Counted from the stretch's first letter, positions 34,842-45,373 are shown. The stretch: 64,000 nucleotides of DNA from Billgrantia antri (GCF_019430905.1 NZ_JAHYCA010000004.1:186001-250000); one strand, 5' to 3'. Notes: generated by a model not told the origin, from the letters alone. Program-made: numbers and translations.

Positions 34842-36122
34842 ATGCTCTTCGAGATCCTGATCGTCGTCGCCCTGATTCTGCTCAACGGTCTGCTCGCCAT
34901 GTCGGAGCTGGCCATCGTCTCGTCCCGTCCGCTGCGTCTCAAGGCGAGAGCCGAGCGAGGCTCGCGCGGGGCCGCCGTGGCCCTCGCCCTGATCGAGCAC
35001 CCCGGTCGCTTCCTCTCCACGGTGCAGATCGGTATCACCCTGGTCGGTGTGCTTTCCGGAGCCTTCTCCGGCGCCACGCTGGGCCTGAGGCTCGCCAATG
35101 CCCTTCCCGCCCTGGGTATACCGACGCAGTTTGCCGAGCCCCTCGGGATCGGCGGCGTCGTGGTCGTCATCACCTATCTTTCGCTGATCGTCGGTGAACT
35201 GGTGCCCAAGCAGATCGCCCTGGCCGATCCCGAAACCGTCGCCTCCCGCGTGGCACCGACCATGCGATTGCTCTCCCTGGCCTCGGCGCCCCTAGTCTGG
35301 ATGCTCGATCGCTCGGGCCGCCTCCTGCTCGCCCTGCTGGGTCAGTCGGGCAAGCGGGAGAGTGCCGTCAGCGACGAGGAGATCCGCATGCTGATCGCCG
35401 AGGCGGCGGGCGCCGGTGTCATCGAACAGGGCGAGACCGAAATGCTCACCGGCGTCATGCGCATCGCCGACCGCACCGCCCGCGGCCTGATGACGCCGCG
35501 CCACGAGGTCGAGATGGCCGAAGTCGGCGAGAGCCGTGCCAAGGTGCTCGCCCGTTTCCGCGAGTCGGGTCGTTCACGCCTGCCGCTGCGCGGCCAAGGG
35601 CAGGACAACATCCTCGGCCTGCTGCACAGCCGCGACCTGCTGCAGGCCACGGGGCCGACGTTCGACCCCGCCGCGCTCGTGCGGAGCACGACGGTGATCC
35701 ACGACGCCCTGCCGGCCATGCAGGTGATCGAGCGGCTCAAGACTTCACCCGAGCACATGCTGCTGGTCTACGATGAGTACGGCAATTTCGAGGGCATCAT
35801 CACCCCGATGGACATTCTCGACGCCATCACCGGCAGCTTCGACGATGCCGAGACAGACGAGCCAAAACTGATCGAGCGCAGCGACGGCTCTCTGCTGGTG
35901 GCGGGGTGGATGCCGGTCGACGAATTCGCCGAGCGCATCGGCCTCGAGCTGGAGGCGCATCCCGAGTACGAGACCGTGGCCGGGCTCGTACTGCACAAGA
36001 TCGCGGAGCTGCCCCAGGTCGGCCAGCACGTGACGGTCGGTGAATGGCGCATCGAGGTAGTCGACATGGACGGCCGCCGGATCGATAAGCTGCTGGTGCA
36101 GCACAGCACTTCACCGAGCTGA
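34842..36122 (+). CDS. CNNM/CorC-type hemolysin-family transporter (YtfL/PaeA-like)
   Basis: 426 residues. An N-terminal DUF21/CNNM membrane domain (about 1-185) starts MLFEILIVVALILLNGLLAMSE, with the family NGLLAMSELAIVSSR and HPGRFLSTVQIGITLVGV. Two CBS motifs follow (MTPRHEVEMAEV, YDEYGNFEGIITPMDIL), then a C-terminal CorC/HlyC transporter-associated domain (LVAGWMPVDEFAERIGL). The family is linked to Mg/Co or polyamine export at the inner membrane. It is followed after 28 nt by cysQ. Confidence 0.92.
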   Translation: MLFEILIVVALILLNGLLAMSELAIVSSRPLRLKARAERGSRGAAVALALIEHPGRFLSTVQIGITLVGVLSGAFSGATLGLRLANALPALGIPTQFAEPLGIGGVVVVITYLSLIVGELVPKQIALADPETVASRVAPTMRLLSLASAPLVWMLDRSGRLLLALLGQSGKRESAVSDEEIRMLIAEAAGAGVIEQGETEMLTGVMRIADRTARGLMTPRHEVEMAEVGESRAKVLARFRESGRSRLPLRGQGQDNILGLLHSRDLLQATGPTFDPAALVRSTTVIHDALPAMQVIERLKTSPEHMLLVYDEYGNFEGIITPMDILDAITGSFDDAETDEPKLIERSDGSLLVAGWMPVDEFAERIGLELEAHPEYETVAGLVLHKIAELPQVGQHVTVGEWRIEVVDMDGRRIDKLLVQHSTSPS

Positions 36123-36150
36123 TAGTGAATTAAACTAGAAGGAACCTCGA

Positions 36151-36930
<780 letters not shown>

Positions 36931-37044
36931 CATAGAGGCCGCACCCGGTCTCGGTTGGCCAAGCAAGTCGCATGGCTGCTACACCTACCAGTGCAGGAAG
37001 AGGCAAAGCGAATGTCACAAGGCCTCAGGGCCAGGGAGGACGCG

Positions 37045-37569
37045 ATGCAGCGCCTGTACTTTCTGATCCCCGACAGGGAGACCACTACCGACATCGTCAA
37101 TGAACTGAACGCGATGGGGCTGACCAAGGACCACCTGCACGTCATGGGCAAGGATTGGCAGCCTCTGGAAAAGGAGGGGGTACCCGTCGCCACGCTGATT
37201 CAGACTTCCGATGTCATCAACGCCTCGAAGCGCGGGGCCGTCGTCGGGGCACTACTCGGCTTGGTGCTAGGCTTGGTCGCGCACTACGTGCTGGTCGACA
37301 CGAACATCGTCTGGATGGCCCTCGGCATGACGCTCTTCGGGGCACTGTTCGGGGTATGGGCGAGCACGATGGTTGGCGTCTCGGTGAAGGACATCAAGGT
37401 CGACAAGTACGACAAGGCGATCAAGCGTGGCGCCATGCTGCTGATCATCGACGTACCGGACGAACGAGAAGGCGACTACCGGAACGTGATCAAGCGCTAC
37501 CACCCCGAAGTGGTGATCGAAAAAGTGACCGCGCAAGAGCGCAAGCAGCATGCGGGTGAGGGGCATTGA
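37045..37569 (+). CDS. DUF1269-like small membrane protein
   Basis: 174 residues from the ATG at 37045, chosen for the GGAGG 5 nt upstream; the frame is open further upstream without a better site. A soluble N-terminal part (QRLYFLIPDRETTTDIVNEL) is followed by two adjacent hydrophobic segments at about 60-105 (GAVVGALLGLVLGLVAHYVL and the next helix with a Gly-rich GALFGVW). A soluble C-terminal part contains GAMLLIIDVPDEREGDYRN. This matches DUF1269-type stress-associated membrane proteins. No partner is evident. Confidence 0.75.
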   Translation: MQRLYFLIPDRETTTDIVNELNAMGLTKDHLHVMGKDWQPLEKEGVPVATLIQTSDVINASKRGAVVGALLGLVLGLVAHYVLVDTNIVWMALGMTLFGALFGVWASTMVGVSVKDIKVDKYDKAIKRGAMLLIIDVPDEREGDYRNVIKRYHPEVVIEKVTAQERKQHAGEGH

Positions 37570-37644
37570 CTCACCCGGATGAGGATCGGCCAGTTCCGGC
37601 TGCCCTCGCCAATGGAAACCCGCTTTCTTCCCCGCCTTGCGCTT

Positions 37645-37668
37645 GCCCACCTCTATCCTGAGGTGGGC
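37645..37668. terminator. Hairpin after the DUF1269-like gene
   Basis: GCCCACCTC (37645-37653) pairs perfectly with GAGGTGGGC (37660-37668) around TATCCT, 75 nt after the stop. There is no U-run on either strand, so it is a weak terminator candidate. The rest of 37570-37806 is AT-richer spacer before the autotransporter gene. Confidence 0.45.
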
Positions 37669-37806
37669 GATTCACCGCCCCCCTTCATCGTTGCTGCCAT
37701 CAGCAAACTTTTGCACCCACAAATTAAAGTTAGATCGTTCGCGTGCCGATATCACGTGAACTAGTGGCTGTGTCCGCCACTTATAACTGAAGACGCTGCC
37801 GACGCC

Positions 37807-39717
37807 ATGAAATATCCCACTCTGTCCCTTCACAAAACGCGCCTTGCCGTTGCCTGCGGCTTGGCGAGTACAGCGCTGATCAGCTCAGCCCACGGTAATA
37901 GCCTGACTGAATTCACGATTACCGACGACCACACCAACGTCGGCACCATGTCCATCAACTGGTCAACGATGAGCACTATGAACATGATCGGGACCCCTAT
38001 CGCATCGGGCCCCAACACGTTCAATTACGTCGGCCAGGAGCTGATCGTAGGCAGCGGGGGCGAATATCTGCTGGGCCAGACCTCTGCCCCGCTGGATTCC
38101 GTCATGATGATCTACAAAGGCGCGTTCAATGCCAGCCAGCCCGGCAATGGGTGGGTAACGGGCAATGATGATTGGAGGGGACAAGTCGACGGTTCCGATC
38201 TGTCGGGCGATCTGGCAGCCGCTGGCATCACCATCGTTTCATGTGCCTCAAGCGCCGGACTTTGTCCCGCTGTAAAATTGTCACTCGACAGCGGTACCCG
38301 CTATACCGTGATCATCAGCAGCTATAGCCCCGGCACCGCAATAGGTTTCCCTCTGTCCTTCTTCGTCTACGGCCCGGATTTCGTCCTTGTCGTAGACCAG
38401 CTAGGCGCACAGCTTTTCGAAACCCCGGTGGCAGGAAGCCAAAGCCAACCGGCTGGCGCCTACCTGGACCGCGTAGTCATGGAACTTGGTCTGCGCACCC
38501 CCAACAGCCCGCTACTGCGAGCATTGACAGCGCTTTCTGCCATGAACGAAACGCAACGATCCCAATTCGTGGAAAGCATGAGTTCGAATGTCTCGCGCAA
38601 TGGCATGCGGGATGCCACGCTGAATGCCGGCCGCGCGATGCTCAATACCGTGGGCAAGCGCTACGCCAGCACCGGCCTGGGTGGGCAGATGAGCCGCGGC
38701 TTGGTGGCACCTGCCACCTATGCCGGCCACACCGCCAACCAACAAATGGCAAGTGGCGCTTCACTGGGCATGGCGCCCGGTAACGACAGGCAAGCCAGCA
38801 TATTGCAGTATGGCGATCACGATTCCTTCGAGGGTCTGCTCGGCATGGCATCGCAGCTCTCACACCAGGGCACTTCACAAGTTGGACAAGCCAGCAGTTG
38901 GGCTGAGGGATTCGTCACTCGCGGCAGCAGCACCGATTACGACTACCGAACCCATGGCGCCATGGTCGGCCTGGACCATCGCTTCGCGCAGGGTTGGCTC
39001 GGTGGGCTCTTCCTTGGCGTCGGCCAAGGCCGGGTAGCGGGTGACGATGCCGCTCACGCACGCACCGAAATCGAAAGCGTAACGAGCGGCGCCTATGCGG
39101 CAGTTCGGTATGGCGACTTAATTCTCGATGCCACGCTGCTCGCCGGCTTCAGCGACAACGAACACCGCCGCGAGATTGCCGGGCTACAAACCGAGGTAGT
39201 GGAAGGCAGCAACCGCGGCGAAGAGGTAACCTTGGCGCTGGGGGCCAGCTACGTCCTGCAGCAAGGCGATGACTGGGAGCTGGTCCCACATGCACGCGTA
39301 ATGCATAGCTGGCTGCATCAGAGCGCCTTCGAAGAGAGCGGCGACTCCGACCTGACCATGGCGTACGGCTCGCAGCGCCAGCAGGTATGGCGCACCAGCC
39401 TGGGGCTGGACACCGGCCATGTCATGCGCCGCGGGGATCGGGAAACTGTAATGCTGACCGGCGGCCTGGCCTGGGGCATGCGTATTCAGTCAGGTGGCGG
39501 CACCCGGGCTTCCCTGAGCGCAGACACCACCGGAGGCAGCTTCGTGTTAGCTCCCGACAACCGCACCGTTCACTCGGCCGACGTCAACACCGGCCTGAGC
39601 TGGGAGCGTGAGCTGTCAGGCAGTGACAGCATTGCCATCAGCGGCATGTACGAGGGATCGTTCTCGAACCGTGAAACGGAACACGGCGCAAGGCTCACTC
39701 TGGCTTACCGCTGGTAA
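37807..39717 (+). CDS. Autotransporter with a short passenger domain
   Basis: 636 residues. A signal peptide ends near SSAHGNS (residue ~31). The passenger-like part is only about 200 residues, polar, with one cysteine pair (SCASSAGLC) and no long beta-helix repeats. A linker rich in Ser/Met/Gly (about 230-340) leads into a C-terminal beta-barrel domain of ~280 residues (from GQASSWAEGFVTRGSS on), ending in LTLAYRW, the aromatic C-terminal signature used for outer-membrane insertion. Most autotransporters carry passengers of 400 residues or more. The ribosome binding site is weak. It lies next to the polysaccharide locus but is transcribed alone. Confidence 0.87.
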   Translation: MKYPTLSLHKTRLAVACGLASTALISSAHGNSLTEFTITDDHTNVGTMSINWSTMSTMNMIGTPIASGPNTFNYVGQELIVGSGGEYLLGQTSAPLDSVMMIYKGAFNASQPGNGWVTGNDDWRGQVDGSDLSGDLAAAGITIVSCASSAGLCPAVKLSLDSGTRYTVIISSYSPGTAIGFPLSFFVYGPDFVLVVDQLGAQLFETPVAGSQSQPAGAYLDRVVMELGLRTPNSPLLRALTALSAMNETQRSQFVESMSSNVSRNGMRDATLNAGRAMLNTVGKRYASTGLGGQMSRGLVAPATYAGHTANQQMASGASLGMAPGNDRQASILQYGDHDSFEGLLGMASQLSHQGTSQVGQASSWAEGFVTRGSSTDYDYRTHGAMVGLDHRFAQGWLGGLFLGVGQGRVAGDDAAHARTEIESVTSGAYAAVRYGDLILDATLLAGFSDNEHRREIAGLQTEVVEGSNRGEEVTLALGASYVLQQGDDWELVPHARVMHSWLHQSAFEESGDSDLTMAYGSQRQQVWRTSLGLDTGHVMRRGDRETVMLTGGLAWGMRIQSGGGTRASLSADTTGGSFVLAPDNRTVHSADVNTGLSWERELSGSDSIAISGMYEGSFSNRETEHGARLTLAYRW

Positions 39718-39748
39718 GCGACACGAGCGGTAAACTTCAACTCTATTC

Positions 39749-39776
39749 GGGCGGCCTGTACGGTACCAGGCTGCCC
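39749..39776. terminator. Hairpin between the convergent autotransporter and glycosyltransferase genes
   Basis: GGGCGGCCTG (39749-39758) pairs with CAGGCTGCCC (39767-39776) with one G-T pair and an 8-nt loop. It lies between two convergent stops (39717 and 39791). No clear U-run follows on either strand. A further 8-bp pairing (TTACCGCT with AGCGGTAA) overlaps the autotransporter stop. Confidence 0.5.
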
Positions 39777-39790
39777 TGGCCAGGCCCACC

Positions 39791-40585
39791 CTACTCCACC
39801 ACCTCGCGCTTGCGCACCACGTCGACTTTCTGCTGCTGCCGCGTCCACTTGCCTTGAGGCTTGTCGATGTACTGGAAGTACTCGTTGGTGAAATTGCCCT
39901 GATTGCAGGTGGTGCGGTAGCAGGCCGTGGGCACCTCATGACGTGGTAACACCCGGTTGAAGACTCCAGGTCCGGTCAGCTCGAAGACGTTTTTTTCGTT
40001 CTCGTTCTCGATATTGGCGAGGATGGTCTCGCCGATGCGCACGATGCGGGGGTTCGCCGGCTTGCTGGCGATGAAATAGTTGCTGATGTCACCACGGCGG
40101 GTGGTGATGTAGAGCTCATCCAGCTCGGGCCTGACGATTCGCGCCAGCGGCCACACCGCATGGGCATCGATATCCAGATAGACCCCACCGTGCTTCTGCA
40201 GCACCAGCACTCGCCAGAAGTCGGCCTGCGCCGCCCCCACCTGCAAGCGAGAATAGGCCTCGAAGATCTGCGGCGAGAAATGCTCACGAATGAAGACCGA
40301 GCGAGCCTCGGTAATCATGAAGCGGTACTCGAAGCTCGGTGCCATTAAACGGTTGAAGAGATAGTTCAGATAGACCGGCAGCGTGGCTTTGTCGGTGAAG
40401 TTGGTTTGCCAGATGATACGCGGCACCTGGGAAGACCGCTTTGAGCCCCACCACGGCGCGGCACGCTCGGGAATGGTGAATCGCTTGTGGGGAAATACAT
40501 AATGAAAGCCATACGACGCCACCTTGGTAATGTTGGCCAGTAGCTTGACCAACCTGGCGAAGGCCAGAATACCTGTATTCTTCAC
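39791..40585 (-). CDS. DXD-type glycosyltransferase (capsular polysaccharide/GT32-like)
   Basis: 264 residues from a GTG at 40585 preceded by AGAGGA; an ATG 24 codons upstream (40657) is the alternative. The core has QVPRIIWQTNF, then LQVGAAQADFWRVLVLQKHGGVYLDIDAH, the DXD sugar-nucleotide motif of PF04488/GT32-type enzymes. It probably adds a hexose in the surface polysaccharide. It is transcribed away from the divergent glycosyltransferase at 41002. Confidence 0.82.
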   Translation of the reverse strand: MKNTGILAFARLVKLLANITKVASYGFHYVFPHKRFTIPERAAPWWGSKRSSQVPRIIWQTNFTDKATLPVYLNYLFNRLMAPSFEYRFMITEARSVFIREHFSPQIFEAYSRLQVGAAQADFWRVLVLQKHGGVYLDIDAHAVWPLARIVRPELDELYITTRRGDISNYFIASKPANPRIVRIGETILANIENENEKNVFELTGPGVFNRVLPRHEVPTACYRTTCNQGNFTNEYFQYIDKPQGKWTRQQQKVDVVRKREVVE

Positions 40586-41001
40586 TTTGTATCCTCTGTT
40601 CGAGCACGCCCGACATCTACCGATGCCCTGTGCGTCCCACTGCGATGATCCCTCCATGGTGATCCACCTCTGCCTGCTCCACGCTCATACCAGGCATCGC
40701 CTGGAACGGCTGCGGGCAGACGTTGGCCCCCCTACGACAAACCCACGCCAGCCCAGTTCCCTCACTGTCTCACGACCAGGGATCACGCGCTGCGCGCTGT
40801 GCGGACTCTAGCATAACGATACGGCTCGCGGACGAGAGAAACACAGGCAGAATCAACGGTTATCGGGCGGACCCGCTTACCGCCTCATGCGTTGCCGGGC
40901 CGGCCGCCTAGGCGCGTTGGTGGGTATCGGGTAAACTGGCCGGTCAAACGACATGGCCTGTCTACATGGCTAATTAACACGGAATGTGGAGCACGGATGC
41001 G
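40586..41001. other. Divergent intergenic region of the polysaccharide locus
   Basis: About 415 bp between two divergent glycosyltransferase genes. It must contain promoters in both directions. I looked for a JUMPstart/ops element (GGCGGTAGC) and did not find one. No RNA gene or convincing small gene is visible. Confidence 0.5.
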
Positions 41002-42060
41002 ATGTTGAAACGGTTCGCCTTTGTCATTTCCGACCTTTATGGCGGCGGCGCGGAAAAATCGCTGCTGTATACCGCTGACGCGCTGCGTCAACGCGGCCAC
41101 ACGGTGCGCGTCTTCACGCTACGCGAACGCATCGAGCATCGCATTCCCGAAGGTCTCGACATCGTCAACCTGGCCGTCGTCAACCACTTCACCAAGGCCT
41201 TCAATACCGTCTGGGTGGAAAAGTGGCAAGCGAAGCAGATCGCCAAGTCCGTCAACGATTATCAAGCCGATGTCGTGCTCTCCTGCTCTTGCGATCGAAT
41301 TACCCGGCACATGCAGCATCCCAATCTTTACTTCTGGGTAAAAGGCGATACCTCCGCCCAGTTTCGTCACTCAGCCAAGCGAGAAAAGAAGTTTGCCAAG
41401 CAGCGCACCTACTACAATGGACGCAAGATAATCGCCGTGTCCCGTGGGGTAGAGCAGAATCTGCTGAACGTCATTGGCATCAGGCCGGCACACATCCAGA
41501 CCATCTACAATCCCTACGAACGCCAGCCCTTCCTAGAAATGACCAAGGAAGAAGTCTCGCTTCCCTTCGACGAGTACTTCCTGCACGTCGGCGCCTTTAC
41601 CCACGTCAAGCGGCAGGACCGCCTGCTACGCGCCTACGCTCGAAGTGGTGTGGAAACGCCGCTGGTGCTGCTCGGCAAAGGGGGAACCGAAGGGGAAATC
41701 AAGCAGTTGATCACCGATCTTGGACTCGAGGACAAAGTGACCATGCTCGGCTACCGCACCAACCCCTACCCCTTCATCCAGCAGGCCAAGGCACTAATTC
41801 TCACCTCCGATGCCGAAGGGTTGCCCCGCGTACTCATCGAGGCGCTGCTGCTGCATACCCCGGTCATCAGTGTGGACTGCCCCAGCGGGCCCAGGGAGAT
41901 TCTCACGGGTGAACTGGCCGATTTCCTAGTTGGACAGGAAGACGAGCAAGGCCTAGCCGACGCTATCAGCCAAATGGACCAATCGCCGGTCAAGATCGAT
42001 GAGCGCTATTACCAGCAGTTCTTGACTGAGAACGTCATCCCTCAGTTCGAGGCGCTGTAA
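41002..42060 (+). CDS. Family 4 glycosyltransferase
   Basis: 352 residues from the ATG at 41002; an in-frame ATG at 40984 is possible, but the GGAG lies inside that stretch. GT-B fold: N-terminal FVISDLYGGGAEKSLLYTADALRQRGH with the Gly-rich acceptor loop, C-terminal FLHVGAFTHVKRQDRLLRAYA, and the donor-binding E-x7-E region SDAEGLPRVLIEALLLHTPV. The cytoplasmic enzyme transfers a sugar to a lipid-linked acceptor. It is the first of three plus-strand genes (GT, kinase, GT) resembling LPS-core assembly sets. Confidence 0.88.
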   Translation: MLKRFAFVISDLYGGGAEKSLLYTADALRQRGHTVRVFTLRERIEHRIPEGLDIVNLAVVNHFTKAFNTVWVEKWQAKQIAKSVNDYQADVVLSCSCDRITRHMQHPNLYFWVKGDTSAQFRHSAKREKKFAKQRTYYNGRKIIAVSRGVEQNLLNVIGIRPAHIQTIYNPYERQPFLEMTKEEVSLPFDEYFLHVGAFTHVKRQDRLLRAYARSGVETPLVLLGKGGTEGEIKQLITDLGLEDKVTMLGYRTNPYPFIQQAKALILTSDAEGLPRVLIEALLLHTPVISVDCPSGPREILTGELADFLVGQEDEQGLADAISQMDQSPVKIDERYYQQFLTENVIPQFEAL

Positions 42061-42072
42061 ACGGGACATGAC

Positions 42073-42792
42073 ATGAAACTGCTCAACATCCCGTTCGACG
42101 ATCGCCGTCGTCGCTACCTGGTCTGCCATGCAAACGGCCTACCCGAGAAGCTCGCGCTCGACAGCACGACCACCACGTCGCAATTCGAAGCCATCGGCAG
42201 CAGCCGCTTCTTCGTTTCGCGTGACGGCACACTATTGGCCAAGGTCGTGCCGGACAAGTTCAGGAAAGCGCAGGCCCCGCTAAAATGGCTGCTGCGCGAT
42301 TACCTCGAGAAACGCTGGCTGGCACAGTGCGACGCGCGCAAGGAGTACAACAGCCTGCGAATCCTGAGGCGCGCCGGCCTGGCCACGCCCCGCTGCCACG
42401 GCTGGGGCCTCTCGCTCAACCCCAGCAACCGCTATGCCTCACTGCTGCTGATGGAACATATTCGTAATGCACGCCCCGGTGGCGAAATGTTCGAAGAAAT
42501 GAGCGAAGCGGATCGCCATTCCTTCCTGAAACTCTTCTGTACCGAAGTGGCCCGGCTCGCCAGATACGGCTACGTGCATCGAGATCTGCACTACAACAAC
42601 CTGCTGATAACCGAGGCCGGCAGGTTATTATGGATTGACGCCCATGTTCGCCGCTTGCCGAAGCAAAGTGACAAAGCATGGAACGCCCTTGAAGCTTCGC
42701 TAACGGAGAGCAAGCTTCGCGGCGCTGCGTACCTCACGGCTACGCGAGAAATATTGCAGGCGGAGCTTCACCCAGGCATCAACCGCCGCTGA
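42073..42792 (+). CDS. Lipopolysaccharide kinase (Kdo/WaaP family)
   Basis: 239 residues. The protein-kinase-like fold shows FVSRDGTLLAKVVPDKFRKA with the ATP-site Lys, LLMEHIRNARPG at the hinge, the catalytic loop YVHRDLHYNNLL and the metal-binding LWIDAH. Relatives (KdkA, WaaP, InaA) phosphorylate Kdo or heptose in the LPS inner core. It sits between two glycosyltransferases, 12 nt after the first. Phosphorylated core sugars would add negative charge to the outer membrane. Confidence 0.88.
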   Translation: MKLLNIPFDDRRRRYLVCHANGLPEKLALDSTTTTSQFEAIGSSRFFVSRDGTLLAKVVPDKFRKAQAPLKWLLRDYLEKRWLAQCDARKEYNSLRILRRAGLATPRCHGWGLSLNPSNRYASLLLMEHIRNARPGGEMFEEMSEADRHSFLKLFCTEVARLARYGYVHRDLHYNNLLITEAGRLLWIDAHVRRLPKQSDKAWNALEASLTESKLRGAAYLTATREILQAELHPGINRR

Positions 42793-42849
42793 AGCGGAAT
42801 GGAACTGCAAAACCGTTAAGCCATCGATATATGGACATGAATTCAAGCC

Positions 42850-43965
42850 ATGGCGAAATTCCTATTTATCATCGACCAGCTCTCCAGTGGCGGCGCACCT
42901 CGCTCTGTCATCAAACTAACGCGTGCCCTACTGGAACAGGAGCATCGAGTCACGCTCATTGCACTCCGCGCCCCGGTCACGCTGCCGGTTCCAGAAGGAG
43001 CCAGTGTGCATGTCGTGCCGTTCGCCCCCAAGGGTCGATGGGAAAAGCTGCGTCGTTACGAATTCCACGCCAGGCAGCTCGATGAGTTTCTCGATCGGTT
43101 AGGGGAGGCCTTCGACCTGGTCGTCGCCAATCTCAATCACGCCCATCAGGTCGCGGCACGCTCCAAGCTTTCATCCAAGGCCTGGCTGTGTATTCGCTCG
43201 GACCCTTGGCAAAGATTGATCTCGCACAAGCAGGGCTGGCAGCGTGCCATCAAGCAGCAAAAGGTGAAGGCGCTGTATAGAAACAAGAAGATCCTTACCC
43301 TGACCCAGGAGAATGTACGCTCGCTGGACCGCATCGGCATCCAGCCTGCCAGAGCCGAGGTCATACCCAACCTGGTGGAACTCGAGCATATACGGAAAAA
43401 GATGATAGCCCCACTGCCCGAACCCGAGCTGGAGCAATGCGATTTCTGTCTCTTCGTCGGGCGGCTCAACATGCGCCAAAAGCGGCTGGACAGGCTGTTG
43501 GAGGGATACAAGGCGAGTGGCACCGAGATGCCATTGATCATGGTAGGCGATGGAGACGCCAACGCCGTGGAGGAGGTGCAGACGCGCGCCGCTGCACTTG
43601 GTATCGATAAGCAGGTTATGCTGTTGGGAAGCCGCGACAATCCTTTTCCCTACATGCACCGTGCCCGCCTATTACTGCTGGCCTCTGACTACGAGGGGTT
43701 GCCCAACGTCATCATCGAAGCGCTGGCCTGCGGCACGCCAGTGGTGAGCACCGATTGCCTCTCAGGCCCTCGCGACATACTGCAGGGCAAACTGGCGAGA
43801 GGCCTGGTAACACCCAAGGAGGACACCGCGGGGTTCGGCCGGGCGATAAGCGACCTGCTGGCCAATCCACCCACCATCGATCCCGAAGCTCTCGAGCAGT
43901 ACGCACCGGCCACGGTGGTTTCTCGCTACCTTGAGCTAGCCGAAGAAGACGCCATTTCCCGCTGA
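42850..43965 (+). CDS. Family 4 glycosyltransferase
   Basis: 371 residues. MAKFLFIIDQLSSGGAPRSVIKLTRALLEQEH is the GT-B N-terminal acceptor part; CLFVGRLNMRQKRLDRLLEGY and LASDYEGLPNVIIEALACGTPVV mark the donor domain with the E-x7-E motif. It is similar in layout to the enzyme at 41002 and probably acts on the same glycan. Its last 40 nt overlap tail-to-tail with the O-antigen ligase gene on the other strand. Confidence 0.88.
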   Translation: MAKFLFIIDQLSSGGAPRSVIKLTRALLEQEHRVTLIALRAPVTLPVPEGASVHVVPFAPKGRWEKLRRYEFHARQLDEFLDRLGEAFDLVVANLNHAHQVAARSKLSSKAWLCIRSDPWQRLISHKQGWQRAIKQQKVKALYRNKKILTLTQENVRSLDRIGIQPARAEVIPNLVELEHIRKKMIAPLPEPELEQCDFCLFVGRLNMRQKRLDRLLEGYKASGTEMPLIMVGDGDANAVEEVQTRAAALGIDKQVMLLGSRDNPFPYMHRARLLLLASDYEGLPNVIIEALACGTPVVSTDCLSGPRDILQGKLARGLVTPKEDTAGFGRAISDLLANPPTIDPEALEQYAPATVVSRYLELAEEDAISR

Positions 43966-45221
43966 GTGGAACTTGAGAGAAGGCCCCATAGCACAGCGAG
44001 CCAGAACGCGAACATCATCACGCCACTATTGTGCTCCATGAAGGTCTGGGTCAGACCAAAGTCGATATAGGTCACGCTGAGTAGTGCCCCGGCAATTGCC
44101 ACGGAGCGGACTTCCAGGGAAGGGTGACGGAACTGTTTCATGAACAAGCGCATCGGCACCAAATAGAGCATCAGCAGTACGGCAAGTCCGATCACACCAC
44201 GCTTGGCGAAGGCATCCAGGTATTCATTATGGGGGTGACCGTACATGGTCACCCCGCGCCGGATCTCACCCGCTTCCCCCAGCTCGATCAGAGCGGCGTG
44301 GTAGCCGTCGCTTCCCCAGCCGGTCAGCGGTCGCTCCTTGATGAGCATCACAGCCCCCTTCCACATCTCGAAGCGATCCCCAACCGAGCTGCCCTTCTGA
44401 CTACCCGCCCGATAATCAGCCACCTGCTCGAAAGCCTGATGAACGCGCGCCTGCACGCCTGTCTGAGGAATGCTGTATACAGCCGTGGCACCCAGTACCA
44501 CAACGATCATAATGGCAACCTTTACCCGGTTGGGCAGCAAATGACCGTACCCTCGGTACAGCACCCATAGCACCAGCGGGAAGCCGATCCAGCCGCCGCG
44601 GCTGCCGGAGAAGATCGAGCCGAGAATGCCCCCCACGGCGCCGACCAACAACAGAGCCACCCAGCCGGATCGCTGCCGCTGCTGCCACGCCCAGCCCAAG
44701 CCCGCCAGGCAGAACACCGCCAGCAGCATGCTGAGGTTGCCGAACTGGATGACGTGGGTATAGATGCCGCCTGCACGCTCGGCGTCCTCAACCAGCTTCT
44801 GCCAGCTTGCCCAGCTACCCGCGCCGATGGCACCAAGGGCCATGCCGCCCCACATCCACGCCAGGCGCGGTGGGTATGCCATCACGAGCAGCATGGCAGG
44901 TAAGGCAAACAGGAAACGTATTGGCTTGTCGAAGCCGCTCGAGCCCTGCCCATCCAGCCAGGCTTCCAGCATTCCCACGGCGGAGTAGGCCATCAACGCA
45001 GCGATCACCAGCCAGTCCTGGCGCGTCACTCCCAACGCTGGGCGTACCACCAACAGCCAGGCACTGCCCAGCAGCAGCAGCACCGCGCCGACTGAATAGC
45101 CACTGGGCACCACCAGGGCAATGGCGCCCAGCAAAAAGACGGCAAGGCTCGTGTATGTATGGGGAAAGACGGAGTTATCCACGGTGCTGGGCAGGAGGGG
45201 CGTCACGCTATGAGCTTTCAC
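43926..45221 (-). CDS. O-antigen ligase family protein (WaaL/Wzy_C type)
   Basis: 431 residues, 10-12 membrane segments. The Wzy_C core is visible as IFSGSRGGWIGFPLVLWVLYRG and a large periplasmic loop with ERPLTGWGSDGYHAALIELGE and YGHPHNEYLDAFAKRGVIGLAV, which holds the conserved Arg and His of O-antigen ligases. It would join undecaprenyl-linked polymer to lipid A core. The start is a GTG at 45221 with a poor ribosome binding site; a later start is possible. It could instead be a polymerase. Confidence 0.85.
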   Translation of the reverse strand: MKAHSVTPLLPSTVDNSVFPHTYTSLAVFLLGAIALVVPSGYSVGAVLLLLGSAWLLVVRPALGVTRQDWLVIAALMAYSAVGMLEAWLDGQGSSGFDKPIRFLFALPAMLLVMAYPPRLAWMWGGMALGAIGAGSWASWQKLVEDAERAGGIYTHVIQFGNLSMLLAVFCLAGLGWAWQQRQRSGWVALLLVGAVGGILGSIFSGSRGGWIGFPLVLWVLYRGYGHLLPNRVKVAIMIVVVLGATAVYSIPQTGVQARVHQAFEQVADYRAGSQKGSSVGDRFEMWKGAVMLIKERPLTGWGSDGYHAALIELGEAGEIRRGVTMYGHPHNEYLDAFAKRGVIGLAVLLMLYLVPMRLFMKQFRHPSLEVRSVAIAGALLSVTYIDFGLTQTFMEHNSGVMMFAFWLAVLWGLLSSSTQREMASSSASSR

Positions 45222-45373
45222 AGATCAGTAACTTGGCTGGAATTGGGAGCACTACTCTACCATACACCAGCCAAGCCAATGGAACGTTAAGCGCCCGTTT
45301 TATATGAGTTATTGCGCATTCAGCGAACCTAGAAGCCGATACGGCATGATTCGAAGAGCAGTACGCTGTCGAC

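Noticed and set aside
40586..41001. JUMPstart/ops antitermination element in front of the polysaccharide genes
   Set aside because: The GGCGGTAGC core is not present on either strand in the divergent region.
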